Shown here: positions 49,723 through 57,875 of the stretch, piece after piece | Layout: each line of letters starts with the position of its first letter | Numbering within the stretch: position 1 is the first letter of the stretch | Assembly (NCBI GenBank): GCA_964438865.1 | Contig: CAYTMI010000001.1 | Coordinates: forward strand, 248,001-312,000 | Direction of reading: 5' to 3' | Length of the DNA stretch: 64,000 nucleotides | From: G016234445 sp964438865 | GTDB lineage: Bacteria > Chloroflexota > Dehalococcoidia > Tepidiformales > Tepidiformaceae | Position numbers and translations under genes: made by a program | Notes under the pieces: generated by a model | What the model was told of the DNA's origin: nothing | Database searches by the model: none | What the model saw: the letters and a program-made list of their open reading frames with translations, nothing else

Positions 49723-51291
49723 CTAGCTGAACGTGCGTTCTTCCCACCACGGGAACCAGCCTGGCATGTCGCTGCTGACGCGGTTCGGGAACTCGGGCGC
49801 GCGCTTTTCCAGGAACGAGGCAACCCCTTCGCGCGCGTCGGCGGTCTTGCCGAGGGTGAAGATGGCGCGCGAGTCGAGCTTGTGCGCCTCCATCGGGTGG
49901 TCGGCGCCGAGCAGCTTCCACATCATCTGGCGGGAGAGGGCGACGGAGACGGCGGAGGTGTTCTCCGCGATCTCACGGGCGATGGCGCGCGCGGCCGGGA
50001 GCAGGTCGCCGGGCGCGTGGACGCTGCGGACGAGCCCCGCGTCGAGCGCTTCCGATGCCGGCAGCACCCGCCCCGTGTAGACCCATTCGGCGGCGCGATT
50101 GATCCCGACCACGCGCGGCAGGAACCAGGTGCTCGCCGCTTCCGGGACGAGTCCCCGGCGAGCGAAGACGAACCCGAAGCGCGCGTTCTCCGACGCCAGG
50201 CGGATGTCCATCGGCAGCGTCATCGTCACGCCGACGCCAACCGCAGGGCCGTTGATCGCGGCGATCACGGGCTTCTTCGATTCGAAAATGCGGAGCGTGA
50301 GCAGACCGCCGCCGTCGCGGTGGGCATCGATGGTTTCGGCGCGGTTGGCGAAGGTGTCGGGGCCGCGGGAGAGGTCCGCGCCGGCGCAGAAGCCGCGGCC
50401 GCGGCCGGTGACGATGACGGCGCGGACGTCGTCGTCACCATCGGCGCGGTCGAAGGCGTCGATCATCTCGTCCTTCATCCGCTCGGTGAAAGCGTTGAGC
50501 CTTTCCGGGCGCTCGAGGGTGATGGTGAGGATGCGGTCCGCGACGTCGACGCTGATCTGTTCGTAGGTCATTCGTGGCTCCAGTCTGGGCGGCGGGCGAA
50601 GCGGCCCCGCCGGTAGTCGGGTAAGCCTAGCGTGAGGCGGGCGGGGCGGCGAGCGCGAGCCCCGGGCACCGGTTTCACGCCAGTCGGTCCCATCCTTCCG
50701 GAAAGACCGGCAGCCCCACCCGATATCGGGCCGCCATTCCTCCCACCGCTCCCCGAAGGGCCAAGCGCCGCGCCGGGCATCCTCGATCACGCCAGCGCCG
50801 ATCGCCTTCAACTCGGCGAGGCGCGCCGTGGTGTACCAGCCGGCGTCGATCCCCCACTGAAACTCATCTTCGTCCTTCCACCGGTGCCATTCGCGATCAG
50901 GCCCGATGATCAGATCCAGTGTCTGATCCATGGTGTCGAAGCCATGCTCGTAACGGCGCATGGGCTCCTGGAAATTCACATACCAGCACCGGAACCGCCA
51001 GTCCTCGGTCCAGAAGAGGGTGACGTTGTAGTCGTCGCCAGCGCGCGTGAGGTGGAGCGCATGGTGGTCCCGCCACGGCAGAAACACCCGCCGCGTCGCC
51101 CGGTGGTACTCCCGGGTATGGTTCCCATCCTCGTCGCCCATCGTCTGAAACATCGTCCCCACGGGCAGATACGTGGCCACGTGCGTGCCGCTGTCTTCCA
51201 CCAGCCACATCGGGGCGCCCCAGTGAACCACGCCCCGGAAGACGTGCCGTTCCACCACGAGGTCCCCGGGGTTCCAGAGCTGTTCGGTCAC
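49723..51291 (-). CDS. Fused ORF: DUF402 domain plus enoyl-CoA hydratase
   Basis: One uninterrupted 522-codon frame holds two unrelated parts. Residues 1-200 are a DUF402 (FomD-like phosphatase/nucleotidase) domain (WGAPMWLVEDSGTHVATYLP, FRCWYVNFQEPM, DLIIGPDREWHRWKDEDEF). Residues 241-522 are a crotonase (LERPERLNAFTERM, GRGFCAGADLSRG, AAINGPAVGVGVTMTLPMDI). They are joined by about 40 Arg/Pro-rich residues that look like untranslated spacer, and no stop codon separates them. The crotonase has its own ATG at 50571 with a Shine-Dalgarno 6 nt upstream. Either a lost DUF402 stop made a fusion, or two proteins start from one frame. GTG 51291 follows a TAGAGT box by 8 nt. Confidence 0.8.
   Translation of the reverse strand: MTEQLWNPGDLVVERHVFRGVVHWGAPMWLVEDSGTHVATYLPVGTMFQTMGDEDGNHTREYHRATRRVFLPWRDHHALHLTRAGDDYNVTLFWTEDWRFRCWYVNFQEPMRRYEHGFDTMDQTLDLIIGPDREWHRWKDEDEFQWGIDAGWYTTARLAELKAIGAGVIEDARRGAWPFGERWEEWRPDIGWGCRSFRKDGTDWRETGARGSRSPPRPPHARLTRLPAGPLRPPPRLEPRMTYEQISVDVADRILTITLERPERLNAFTERMKDEMIDAFDRADGDDDVRAVIVTGRGRGFCAGADLSRGPDTFANRAETIDAHRDGGGLLTLRIFESKKPVIAAINGPAVGVGVTMTLPMDIRLASENARFGFVFARRGLVPEAASTWFLPRVVGINRAAEWVYTGRVLPASEALDAGLVRSVHAPGDLLPAARAIAREIAENTSAVSVALSRQMMWKLLGADHPMEAHKLDSRAIFTLGKTADAREGVASFLEKRAPEFPNRVSSDMPGWFPWWEERTFS
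50571..50582 (-). promoter_or_regulatory. Internal ribosome binding site for the crotonase part
   Basis: On the minus strand, GGAG is followed 6 nt later by the ATG (50571) that begins the crotonase domain, MTYEQISVDV. This suggests the 282-residue enoyl-CoA hydratase (49723-50571) can be made on its own. Confidence 0.55.
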
Positions 51292-51366
51292 GGTGACCGA
51301 CTCTACCAGTCATGGCGCCGCCGCGAACCCCGCGCTCTGTAAATTCTGGCCGAAACCGGGCGCCCC

Positions 51367-52560
51367 TTAGCCGAGGCTCTCCATGATCTCCGCGTAGAGC
51401 CCGAGCGACTTCGCGATCGCCGCCCGCGGCATCAGGCCGTTGTACTGCCACGCCATCACGTACTTCAGCGGAAGCCGTTCGAGCGTTCGCTGGATCTGCT
51501 TTCGGACCGTCGCGGGGCTGCCCACCCAGATGAGGTCGCGTTCGTGCATCACCTCGGGTGTGATGCTGCCGGGTTCCTCGCCCGGCCGGGGGATGGCGCC
51601 GCCGAAGCCGAAGGGCGCGAACCAGGCGGCCCCGACGAAGGCCCCCGAGTTGCGCCACATCTCCCACGCCTCAGCGTCCGTGTCGGCGATCACGACGTCG
51701 CGAAGGACGCCGATGCCCTCGCCAGGGCGAAGGTCACGGCCGGCCGCCCGCGCTTCTTGGTGGTAGACACCGAAGAGAAACTCCTCCAGTTGATCGTTTA
51801 CGGGGGCGAGGATGGGCTGGACGGAGTTGCGCGCGCACCAGCGGATCGTGGGTTCGCTGAAGCTGAAGGGCTGCATGATCGGCGGGTGCGGCTGCTGCAA
51901 CGGCTTCGGGACGACGCCGATTTCGGTGACGATGCCATTCTCGACGCCGCGACCCATCCGCCGGGTGGTCTCCAGCGTCCAGGGGATCCCGGGCGGGGGC
52001 ACCTGCCAGAACGTGCCCTTGTAGCTGAACGTGTCCCGGGTCCAGGCGAGGCGGACGATGTCGAAGAACTCTTCGAAGGCGGCGCGGTTGACGCGGTCGA
52101 CTTCGGCATCGCGTTCGCCGGAGGGGGCAGCGTGGACCGAGTGGTACTGCTGGGCAAGGGTGTCGACCCAACGCCGCTGATAGCCGCGGGCGAACCCCGC
52201 AAAGGCCCGGCCTCCGCTCATGTGGTCGAGCATCGCGATGTCTTCGGCGACGCGCAGGGGCGAACTGGCCGGGAGGACGATGCCGAGTTGGCCGACGCGG
52301 ATACGCTTGGTCGCCGCCGCGACGTAGGCGTCGAGCAGCACCGGGTTGTTCGAAATCTCGAAGCCTTCGATGTGGAAGTGGTGCTCTGTGAAGGCGATGG
52401 CGTCGTAGCCGAGGTCGTCGGCGGTGACCGCGAGCGAACGGATGTCGGCCAGCATCTCCTGGTAGAGGGTGGGGTTGCGCCCGGCCATGCCAGCCTCCAT
52501 CTGGGCGCGCGTTCCGATCGAGGGGAGGAGGAAGATGCCTGTCTGGAAGGGTGCTGTCAT
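51367..52560 (-). CDS. LLM class flavin-dependent oxidoreductase
   Basis: This 397-residue luciferase-like monooxygenase family protein, with a TIM-barrel FMN/F420 fold, has features FLLPSIGTRAQMEAGM, YDAIAFTEHHFHIEGFE, VGQLGIVLPASSPLRVAEDI, DHMSGGRAFAGFARGY and the C-terminal LIWVGSPATVRKQIQRTL. Such enzymes oxidise diverse small molecules, commonly with a reductase partner. TAGAAT (52573-52568, minus strand) precedes the ATG by 7 nt, again leaderless in type. Cofactor (FMN or F420) and substrate cannot be told. Confidence 0.87.
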   Translation of the reverse strand: MTAPFQTGIFLLPSIGTRAQMEAGMAGRNPTLYQEMLADIRSLAVTADDLGYDAIAFTEHHFHIEGFEISNNPVLLDAYVAAATKRIRVGQLGIVLPASSPLRVAEDIAMLDHMSGGRAFAGFARGYQRRWVDTLAQQYHSVHAAPSGERDAEVDRVNRAAFEEFFDIVRLAWTRDTFSYKGTFWQVPPPGIPWTLETTRRMGRGVENGIVTEIGVVPKPLQQPHPPIMQPFSFSEPTIRWCARNSVQPILAPVNDQLEEFLFGVYHQEARAAGRDLRPGEGIGVLRDVVIADTDAEAWEMWRNSGAFVGAAWFAPFGFGGAIPRPGEEPGSITPEVMHERDLIWVGSPATVRKQIQRTLERLPLKYVMAWQYNGLMPRAAIAKSLGLYAEIMESLG

Positions 52561-52621
52561 GGCCCGGATTCTAGTACTTCCTCAGCAAAGACGGCGATAC
52601 GCGCACCGCACGACGCCACGG

Positions 52622-52690
52622 CCTTGCTCTCCCTCTCCCGCGCAGTCGGGAGAGGGCCGGGGTGAGGGCCCACGCTCGGCACGCGACCGG
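52622..52690. repeat. Dispersed repeat family A, copy 4 (diverged)
   Basis: A 10-bp stem, CCCTCTCCCG (52631-52640) and CGGGAGAGGG (52647-52656), is followed by CCGGGGTGAGGGCCC. It is shorter and more diverged than the other three copies. It lies between the LLM gene start and the stop of the mannosidase gene. Confidence 0.7.
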
Positions 52691-52692
52691 GC

Positions 52693-55458
52693 CTAGCCGC
52701 GCTTGCCGAAGCGGAGGGTCGCGATCTCCCACGGTCGCAGCGACAGCGACCACCCGCCGTCCGCGGCCAACACCTCACCCTTCGGGCCGTCCAACAGGTC
52801 AACCAGCCCGGCGCCCTCACTCCCGACAGGGACCCGGACCCGCGCCTGTCCCGGCGCATCCGAGGCGTGATAGACGCGGACCAGGGGCGCGCCATCGGCG
52901 TCGCTGCGGTGGAAGGCCGATGGGACCACCGACGCGCTGGAAAAGGCGGCGAGCGGGAGCGAACCCTCGGCCGAGCCTTGGTGCTCGTTCGTCGCGTAGG
53001 CAAGGGGAGGGTGGGCGAAGCTGTGCGCCAGCGGCTGGACGCCGGCTTCGCGCCAGGGACCCCGGTAGGTCGTGAGCGCATAGTCGAAGATGTGCACGCC
53101 CGGCATCTGAGCGTCCGGCGTGGCGATGGTGGGGCCGGCGCCGCCGCGGCGGGAAACCAGGTCGGGCCGCGAAAGCCAACCCACGCAGCGAAGGAGGGTG
53201 AGCGCGTAGGCCTGGCGTCCCTCGCGGTCGCGGACGACTTCGCCTTCCTGGAGCCCGCGGTTGAACACCGCCACGCCCAGGCCGCCGCTCTCGAACGCCG
53301 CGAACGTCTTCTGGGGGAAGGTGGTGGGCGGCTGTTCGGCGCTTTCGCCGTTCCAGGCCGGCACCTCCAGGCTGCGTTCGGCAACGTGGAACTGGTTCTC
53401 GGTGATCGCGTGGCCGGTGGCGAAGGGCAGCGGGAAGAGCGCACGGAGACGATGGTCTTCGCCCTGGTTGACCACGGCGACGCGGAAGTCCACCCGCGGG
53501 ATGCCCGCCCACAGCGTGACGTGGACGACGATCGGCAGAGCGGTGACGGCCTTTGACCGGCGCTTCCGGGAGGCCGCGAGCTTCGCCGGCACAGTGAGTA
53601 CCGCCATGTACGAGAGGCTGGCGGAAACGGCGTCGCTGACCGTACCGACGAGTTCCACGGACTCGGGCTGAAAGACGGCGCCGGGGAGGATGTCGGCGTT
53701 GTATTCGTCGCCGCGGTCGCCTTCGTCCACAAAGGCGGTGACGTTGCGGAGGTCGATGCCGTTGGCCCAGTCGCGCACGCGGAGGCGGCCCTTGCGGTCC
53801 AGGCTCACTTCGTAGAAGCCGTTGGCCATGGAGCGCGGCCCGGCGGCGATGCCAGCGGCCGTTGGCTGCTCCGGCGAGGGAGTGAGGAGCTCCATGCCAA
53901 CCGTATCCGACGATGGGAGCACCGCCCGCAGCGTCTTCGTCCCCGACCGCCGGACGATCACTTCGGCGGTGTCGGCGAGGTTGTTCGCGGCGACCTGGCG
54001 CACCTCTTCGCGGACCGTCTCGTCATCGACAACACAGATACCATCGCCGACGACGGTCTCCACCCGGAGGCGGCGGTCCTTCAGTTCCCAGCGCATCTCT
54101 TCGACGAAGTGGGCGTCGTAGCGGCCTTCTCGGATGAAGTCGAGGTGGCGGACGGCGCCGCGGGGCGAGACCTCCTCGTGCACCAGCTCGTGACCGGCGC
54201 GGCTGGCACCGAGGGCAACGGGGACGAGCTCGCCGGAAGACAGGCGCAGGGAGACCGCGTCCCAGCCGTCCGGGACCGTCGTTTCGACCACCGCCGGGGC
54301 GAAAGGCACGGGCCGAAAGACGGCGATACCGCCGCCCACGGGGACGTTCGTACGGGCGGCGAGGTGCGCCATCGACTCCCGGGCGACCTGGCGGGCAAGC
54401 TGCTCGGCGCGGTCGTAGCGCGGCATCATCTCCAGGTGGGTCTGGTCCACACTGCAGCCGCAGATGGAGTCGTGAGGCGAGTTTTCGAGCAGGAGCGACC
54501 ATGCCTGGCGGAGCGCGGGGCTCCCGTCGGGGCCGTTGTGGAGGTGGGCGAGCAGTTCCAGCGGCTCGGCGATGCGTTCGATAGCCGACGAGACCTGGAA
54601 GTCGCGCTGCTTGATGTTCGCCCGGGCCGAGAGCACGCCGACGAGGACGTTTGAGCGGTCGGGCGAACGAAGCTCGCCGCGGTGGACGTGCTCGCCGATG
54701 CCGGCTTCGAACATCGCCTTTTCGTAGCCGGCGAGGGTGACGATGCGGTAGTCATACCCCTGGCCGGCGGCGTTCGCGATGGCCGTGGGCATGGTCTTTT
54801 CCATCCGCGAATGGTCGGTTCCGTTCATCAGGAGGGCGGGCTCGTCGTCGCGGCGTTCGCGCTCCTGGCGGCGAGTGCGTTCGAGCAGGTCGGCAGTGTC
54901 GAGCGGCAGCCGCCAGCCGCTGGAGTAGCTGTTGCGGAGGTAGAGCGTGGGGATGCGGGTGCCATCGGGCGCTTCCCAACGGAAGGACCAGCCGGGGACC
55001 GAATCGGGGACGCCGCGCCAGAGGCAGGCACTCGTGAAGCCGAGTTGGGCCATAATCTGGGGCATCTGGGAGATGTGCCCGAACTGGTCGCCACAGAGCC
55101 CGATCCGGAGGGAGCCGCCGAGGCGGTCGGCGTAGCGGATCCCCTTCTGGAAGCTGCGGATGTGGGATTCGCCGCTCGGAAGGAACTCGTCCGGCTGAAC
55201 CCACCAGGGGCCGATGACGATACGGCCGGAGGCGATCATGGCGCGGAGGCGGCCCTCGTTCTCCGGGCGCAGGAGCAGGTAGTCGTCGATGACGATGGAC
55301 TGGCCGTCCAGGTTGAAGCAACTGAATTCGGGGTGCGCTTCGAGATGATCGAGGAGTTCGTCGATCATCTGGACGAGGCGCCAGCGGAAGAGTTCGTGGG
55401 GCTGGTACCACTCGCGATCCCAGTGACAGTGCGGGACAACGTAGACGGTGCGAGTCAT
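52693..55458 (-). CDS. Glycoside hydrolase family 38 alpha-mannosidase-like protein
   Basis: This 921-residue enzyme has the GH38 catalytic domain at the N-terminus. VPHCHWDREWY (zinc ligands His12 and Asp14) and LCGDQFGHISQMPQIM (nucleophile Asp124, also a zinc ligand) are visible. ENSPHDSICGCSVDQTH carries a further zinc-ligand His. The central beta-sandwich and the C-terminal domains follow at normal length. ATG 55458 begins the domain; no signal peptide, so it is cytoplasmic. It probably trims alpha-mannosides or related alpha-linked sugars released from polysaccharide. No transporter or other sugar enzymes are adjacent. Confidence 0.9.
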   Translation of the reverse strand: MTRTVYVVPHCHWDREWYQPHELFRWRLVQMIDELLDHLEAHPEFSCFNLDGQSIVIDDYLLLRPENEGRLRAMIASGRIVIGPWWVQPDEFLPSGESHIRSFQKGIRYADRLGGSLRIGLCGDQFGHISQMPQIMAQLGFTSACLWRGVPDSVPGWSFRWEAPDGTRIPTLYLRNSYSSGWRLPLDTADLLERTRRQERERRDDEPALLMNGTDHSRMEKTMPTAIANAAGQGYDYRIVTLAGYEKAMFEAGIGEHVHRGELRSPDRSNVLVGVLSARANIKQRDFQVSSAIERIAEPLELLAHLHNGPDGSPALRQAWSLLLENSPHDSICGCSVDQTHLEMMPRYDRAEQLARQVARESMAHLAARTNVPVGGGIAVFRPVPFAPAVVETTVPDGWDAVSLRLSSGELVPVALGASRAGHELVHEEVSPRGAVRHLDFIREGRYDAHFVEEMRWELKDRRLRVETVVGDGICVVDDETVREEVRQVAANNLADTAEVIVRRSGTKTLRAVLPSSDTVGMELLTPSPEQPTAAGIAAGPRSMANGFYEVSLDRKGRLRVRDWANGIDLRNVTAFVDEGDRGDEYNADILPGAVFQPESVELVGTVSDAVSASLSYMAVLTVPAKLAASRKRRSKAVTALPIVVHVTLWAGIPRVDFRVAVVNQGEDHRLRALFPLPFATGHAITENQFHVAERSLEVPAWNGESAEQPPTTFPQKTFAAFESGGLGVAVFNRGLQEGEVVRDREGRQAYALTLLRCVGWLSRPDLVSRRGGAGPTIATPDAQMPGVHIFDYALTTYRGPWREAGVQPLAHSFAHPPLAYATNEHQGSAEGSLPLAAFSSASVVPSAFHRSDADGAPLVRVYHASDAPGQARVRVPVGSEGAGLVDLLDGPKGEVLAADGGWSLSLRPWEIATLRFGKRG

Positions 55459-55487
55459 GGCGCGGGCCTCGGCGAAGGTCGGCCTAT

Positions 55488-55514
55488 GGTAGCCGCGGCC
55501 CACCGTGGCCGCAT
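55488..55514. repeat. Dispersed repeat family C, copy 2
   Basis: Identical over 27 bp to the copy at 41711-41737 and located between the mannosidase start and the nitroreductase stop. Confidence 0.65.
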
Positions 55515-55548
55515 CACCCGCCACCACGTCCCCACGTCAGCCCCACCG

Positions 55549-56073
55549 CTACCACCGCTCCCAGCGCACGTAGTCGCCCATCCGCATCCGCGGGCGCTGG
55601 CCCGTCACCGGGTCGGCCCCCGCCGGGTAGCCGAACGCGATCGTGTTCGCGACAACATGCCCCGGGGGCAGGCCCAGCACCTTCGCGGCGGCCTCGGCGT
55701 GGTGCATCGAAGCCGGGCAGCTCGAGACGCCGGCTTCCGAGGCAGCAAGCATCATGTTCTGGGCAGCCCGGCCGGCGTCGAAGGGCCCCCGGAAGATGGC
55801 GAACTGACCCGGCGGCTGGTCGACTTCGGCCACAAGGACAATCGCCACTACCACCGGGGCGGAAACCAGGTGGGGCGTGTAGTTCCCACAGGCCGCGAGC
55901 TCAGCCCGCCGCGCGGGATCCCTCAACACGACGAGCCGCACAGGCTCCGCGGCCTTCGCGCTGCCGGCCATGCGCCCGGCCTGGAGGATTCGCGTGAGCA
56001 CATCCTCGGGGATGGGGTCGGGACGAAAGGCGCGGGTGTCGCGCTTGCTGACGATGGCGCGGTAAGTCTCCAT
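55549..56073 (-). CDS. Nitroreductase family protein
   Basis: This 174-residue FMN-dependent oxidoreductase has IVSKRDTRAFRPDPIPEDVL at the N-terminus, an RMAGSAKAAEPVRLVVL FMN-contact region, AAQNMMLAASEAGVSSCPAS and the C-terminal PAGADPVTGQRPRMRMGDYV. Length and pattern are typical of short nitroreductases that form dimers. ATG 56073 has a GGAGGAC Shine-Dalgarno. Substrate unknown. Confidence 0.87.
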   Translation of the reverse strand: METYRAIVSKRDTRAFRPDPIPEDVLTRILQAGRMAGSAKAAEPVRLVVLRDPARRAELAACGNYTPHLVSAPVVVAIVLVAEVDQPPGQFAIFRGPFDAGRAAQNMMLAASEAGVSSCPASMHHAEAAAKVLGLPPGHVVANTIAFGYPAGADPVTGQRPRMRMGDYVRWERW

Positions 56074-56227
56074 GGCTGTCCTCCGGGGTGTGCCGGGAGC
56101 GTAGCACAGCGCCAACCTCGCCGAAGGTGGGGTGCCCACCTGCCCGATCGGGTGATCCGCCTGCCGAGGGGGCGCGCGAACCTGTTCGCATCAAGGACGC
56201 GGGGAGCCCGCGAGAGGAGCAAGCATC

Positions 56228-57145
56228 ATGGCAACAGAATCCGGAGCGACCGAAATCGCGCGGCTTTCGGACGGGCTGGCGTCGGCGGTGGAGCGAGCCG
56301 CGCAGTCGACGGTCACTGTGCACGCGCGGGCGCGCATCCCTGCGAGTGGCATCGTCTGGACTGCGGACGGGGTGATCCTCACCTGCGACCATGTCGTCGA
56401 ACGGGACGAAGACATCACGATCGGGCTGCCCGACGGGCGAACCGTTGCCGCGACCGTGGCCGGGCGCGACGCCGGGAGCGACCTCGCCGTCCTCCGCGCG
56501 GACGCGAGCGGGCTTATCGCGGGCGCCCGCGCGGCAGCCGGCGAAGTGAAGGTTGGGCACCTCGCGCTGGCCGTTGGGCGGCCCTCGGACGAAGGCGTGA
56601 GCGCCTCGCTGGGAGTGGTCTCGGCGGTCCGGGGGCCGTGGCGCACCTTTGGCGGGGCCGTGATCGACGGCTACTACCGGACGGACGCAACCTTCTTCCC
56701 CGGGTTCTCGGGCGGGCCGCTCGTCCTCGCGGACGGGCGGGTTGCGGGGATCAACAGTTCGCGGCTCGGGCGTGGCGCCGGCCTGACTATCCCCGCGGCC
56801 GCCGCCGCGAAGGTCGTCGAGGCCCTGCTTGCGGGCGGCCGGCTGAAGCGCGGCTATCTCGGGATCGGCAGCCAGCCGGTCAAGCTTCCCACGGCGCTCG
56901 CGGCCGAACTCGGCGGGCAGGAGTCGGGGCTGCTGATCGTCACAGTCGATCCCGGGAGCCCCGCGGAGGCCGGGGGCATGATGCTGGGCGACATCCTCGT
57001 CGCCATCGGCGGGACCGCAGTCACTGGCACGGAGAGCCTGCACCTTGCCCTCGGCCCGGACAGCGTCGGGCAGCCCACAGCCGTCACCGTGATGCGCGGC
57101 GGGGCGAAGCGCGAACTCACCGTCACCGTCGGCGAGCGGGCATAA
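56228..57145 (+). CDS. S1C (HtrA-like) serine protease with PDZ domain, no signal peptide
   Basis: This 305-residue protein has the trypsin-like triad His55 (TCDHVV), Asp85 (GSDLAVL) and Ser161 (PGFSGGPLV, where GNSGGPL is usual). A C-terminal PDZ domain (about 205-300, RGYLGIGSQPVKL and GSPAEAGGMMLGDILVAIGG) follows. Unlike classical DegP/HtrA it has no signal peptide or TM anchor at the N-terminus, so it should be cytosolic or needs an upstream signal not present here. ATG 56228 has GAGGAG upstream. It is followed 32 nt later by a LuxR-type regulator, suggesting one operon. Confidence 0.85.
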   Translation: MATESGATEIARLSDGLASAVERAAQSTVTVHARARIPASGIVWTADGVILTCDHVVERDEDITIGLPDGRTVAATVAGRDAGSDLAVLRADASGLIAGARAAAGEVKVGHLALAVGRPSDEGVSASLGVVSAVRGPWRTFGGAVIDGYYRTDATFFPGFSGGPLVLADGRVAGINSSRLGRGAGLTIPAAAAAKVVEALLAGGRLKRGYLGIGSQPVKLPTALAAELGGQESGLLIVTVDPGSPAEAGGMMLGDILVAIGGTAVTGTESLHLALGPDSVGQPTAVTVMRGGAKRELTVTVGERA

Positions 57146-57177
57146 GCGCCCGGGGAACGGGCAGCGCGGGCCGGGTG

Positions 57178-57846
57178 ATGCTAGGGTCGAAGGTGGTGGA
57201 AAGACCAGCTTCACCCGTCCCGCGGCCCATCCGCGTCATCGTCGTCGCGGACTATGCGGCTGTGCGCGCCGGGCTCCGCTCCATGCTCGAAGGCGAAGGG
57301 CTGGAAGTCGTGGCCGAGTCTCCGGCAGCGGGGATCGAGGAAGGTGAACCGCTGCCCGCCACAGACGTGGTGGTGGTCGACGCGAGCGACGGTGCGGACG
57401 GCCTGCCGTCGCGAGTGGCCCGTGCCCTCAGCGGCGCGGCTGTGGTCATGCTCGCCGCCAACCCGCGGGAGGCCGTCACGAGCCTCTCGGGGGACACCGC
57501 CGCGATTCTCCTGCGGGACGTGACGGCTGCGGAGTTGGGGGCCGCGGTCCGGGCAGTGGCGGAGGGCCTGGTGGTCCTCCACCCGGCTGTGGCGGCGGCG
57601 CTGGCGCTCGGGCCCCAGGGCGAGCGGCCGGCCGGGGAAGAACCTGGCGAATCGCTGACCGGCCGGGAACTCGAGGTGCTGCGGCTGGTGGCGGACGGCC
57701 TCCCGAACAAGTCCATCGCCCTGGCGCTCGGCATCAGCGAGCACACAGTGAAGTTCCACGTGGGCAGCATCCTCGGAAAACTCGGAGCCGGGGGCCGAAC
57801 AGAGGCCGTGACCACCGCCATCCGGCGCGGCCTCGTCCCCTTGTAG
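57178..57846 (+). CDS. LuxR-type regulator with degenerate receiver domain
   Basis: This 222-residue protein has an N-terminal receiver-like domain in which Asp68 (VVVVDAS) is kept. The acidic pair is reduced to a single Asp25 (VADYAAVR), the conserved Thr is Ala (MLAANP) and the conserved Lys is Arg (LLRDVT). It therefore may not respond to phosphorylation in the usual way. The C-terminal LuxR HTH is intact (LTGRELEVLRLVADGLPNKS, ALGISEHTVKFHVGSILGKL). It sits directly after the S1C protease, whose activity or target it may sense. No cognate kinase is nearby. Confidence 0.83.
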   Translation: MLGSKVVERPASPVPRPIRVIVVADYAAVRAGLRSMLEGEGLEVVAESPAAGIEEGEPLPATDVVVVDASDGADGLPSRVARALSGAAVVMLAANPREAVTSLSGDTAAILLRDVTAAELGAAVRAVAEGLVVLHPAVAAALALGPQGERPAGEEPGESLTGRELEVLRLVADGLPNKSIALALGISEHTVKFHVGSILGKLGAGGRTEAVTTAIRRGLVPL

Positions 57847-57875
57847 GCGGTAGACTCCGGCCAGGGGGAGGCGAC

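Noticed and set aside
54682..57177. Long plus-strand reading frame leading into the LuxR-type gene
   Set aside because: It runs opposite to the mannosidase and nitroreductase genes and across the S1C gene in the wrong frame; its translation is compositionally biased with no domain. Only the part from 57178 is real.
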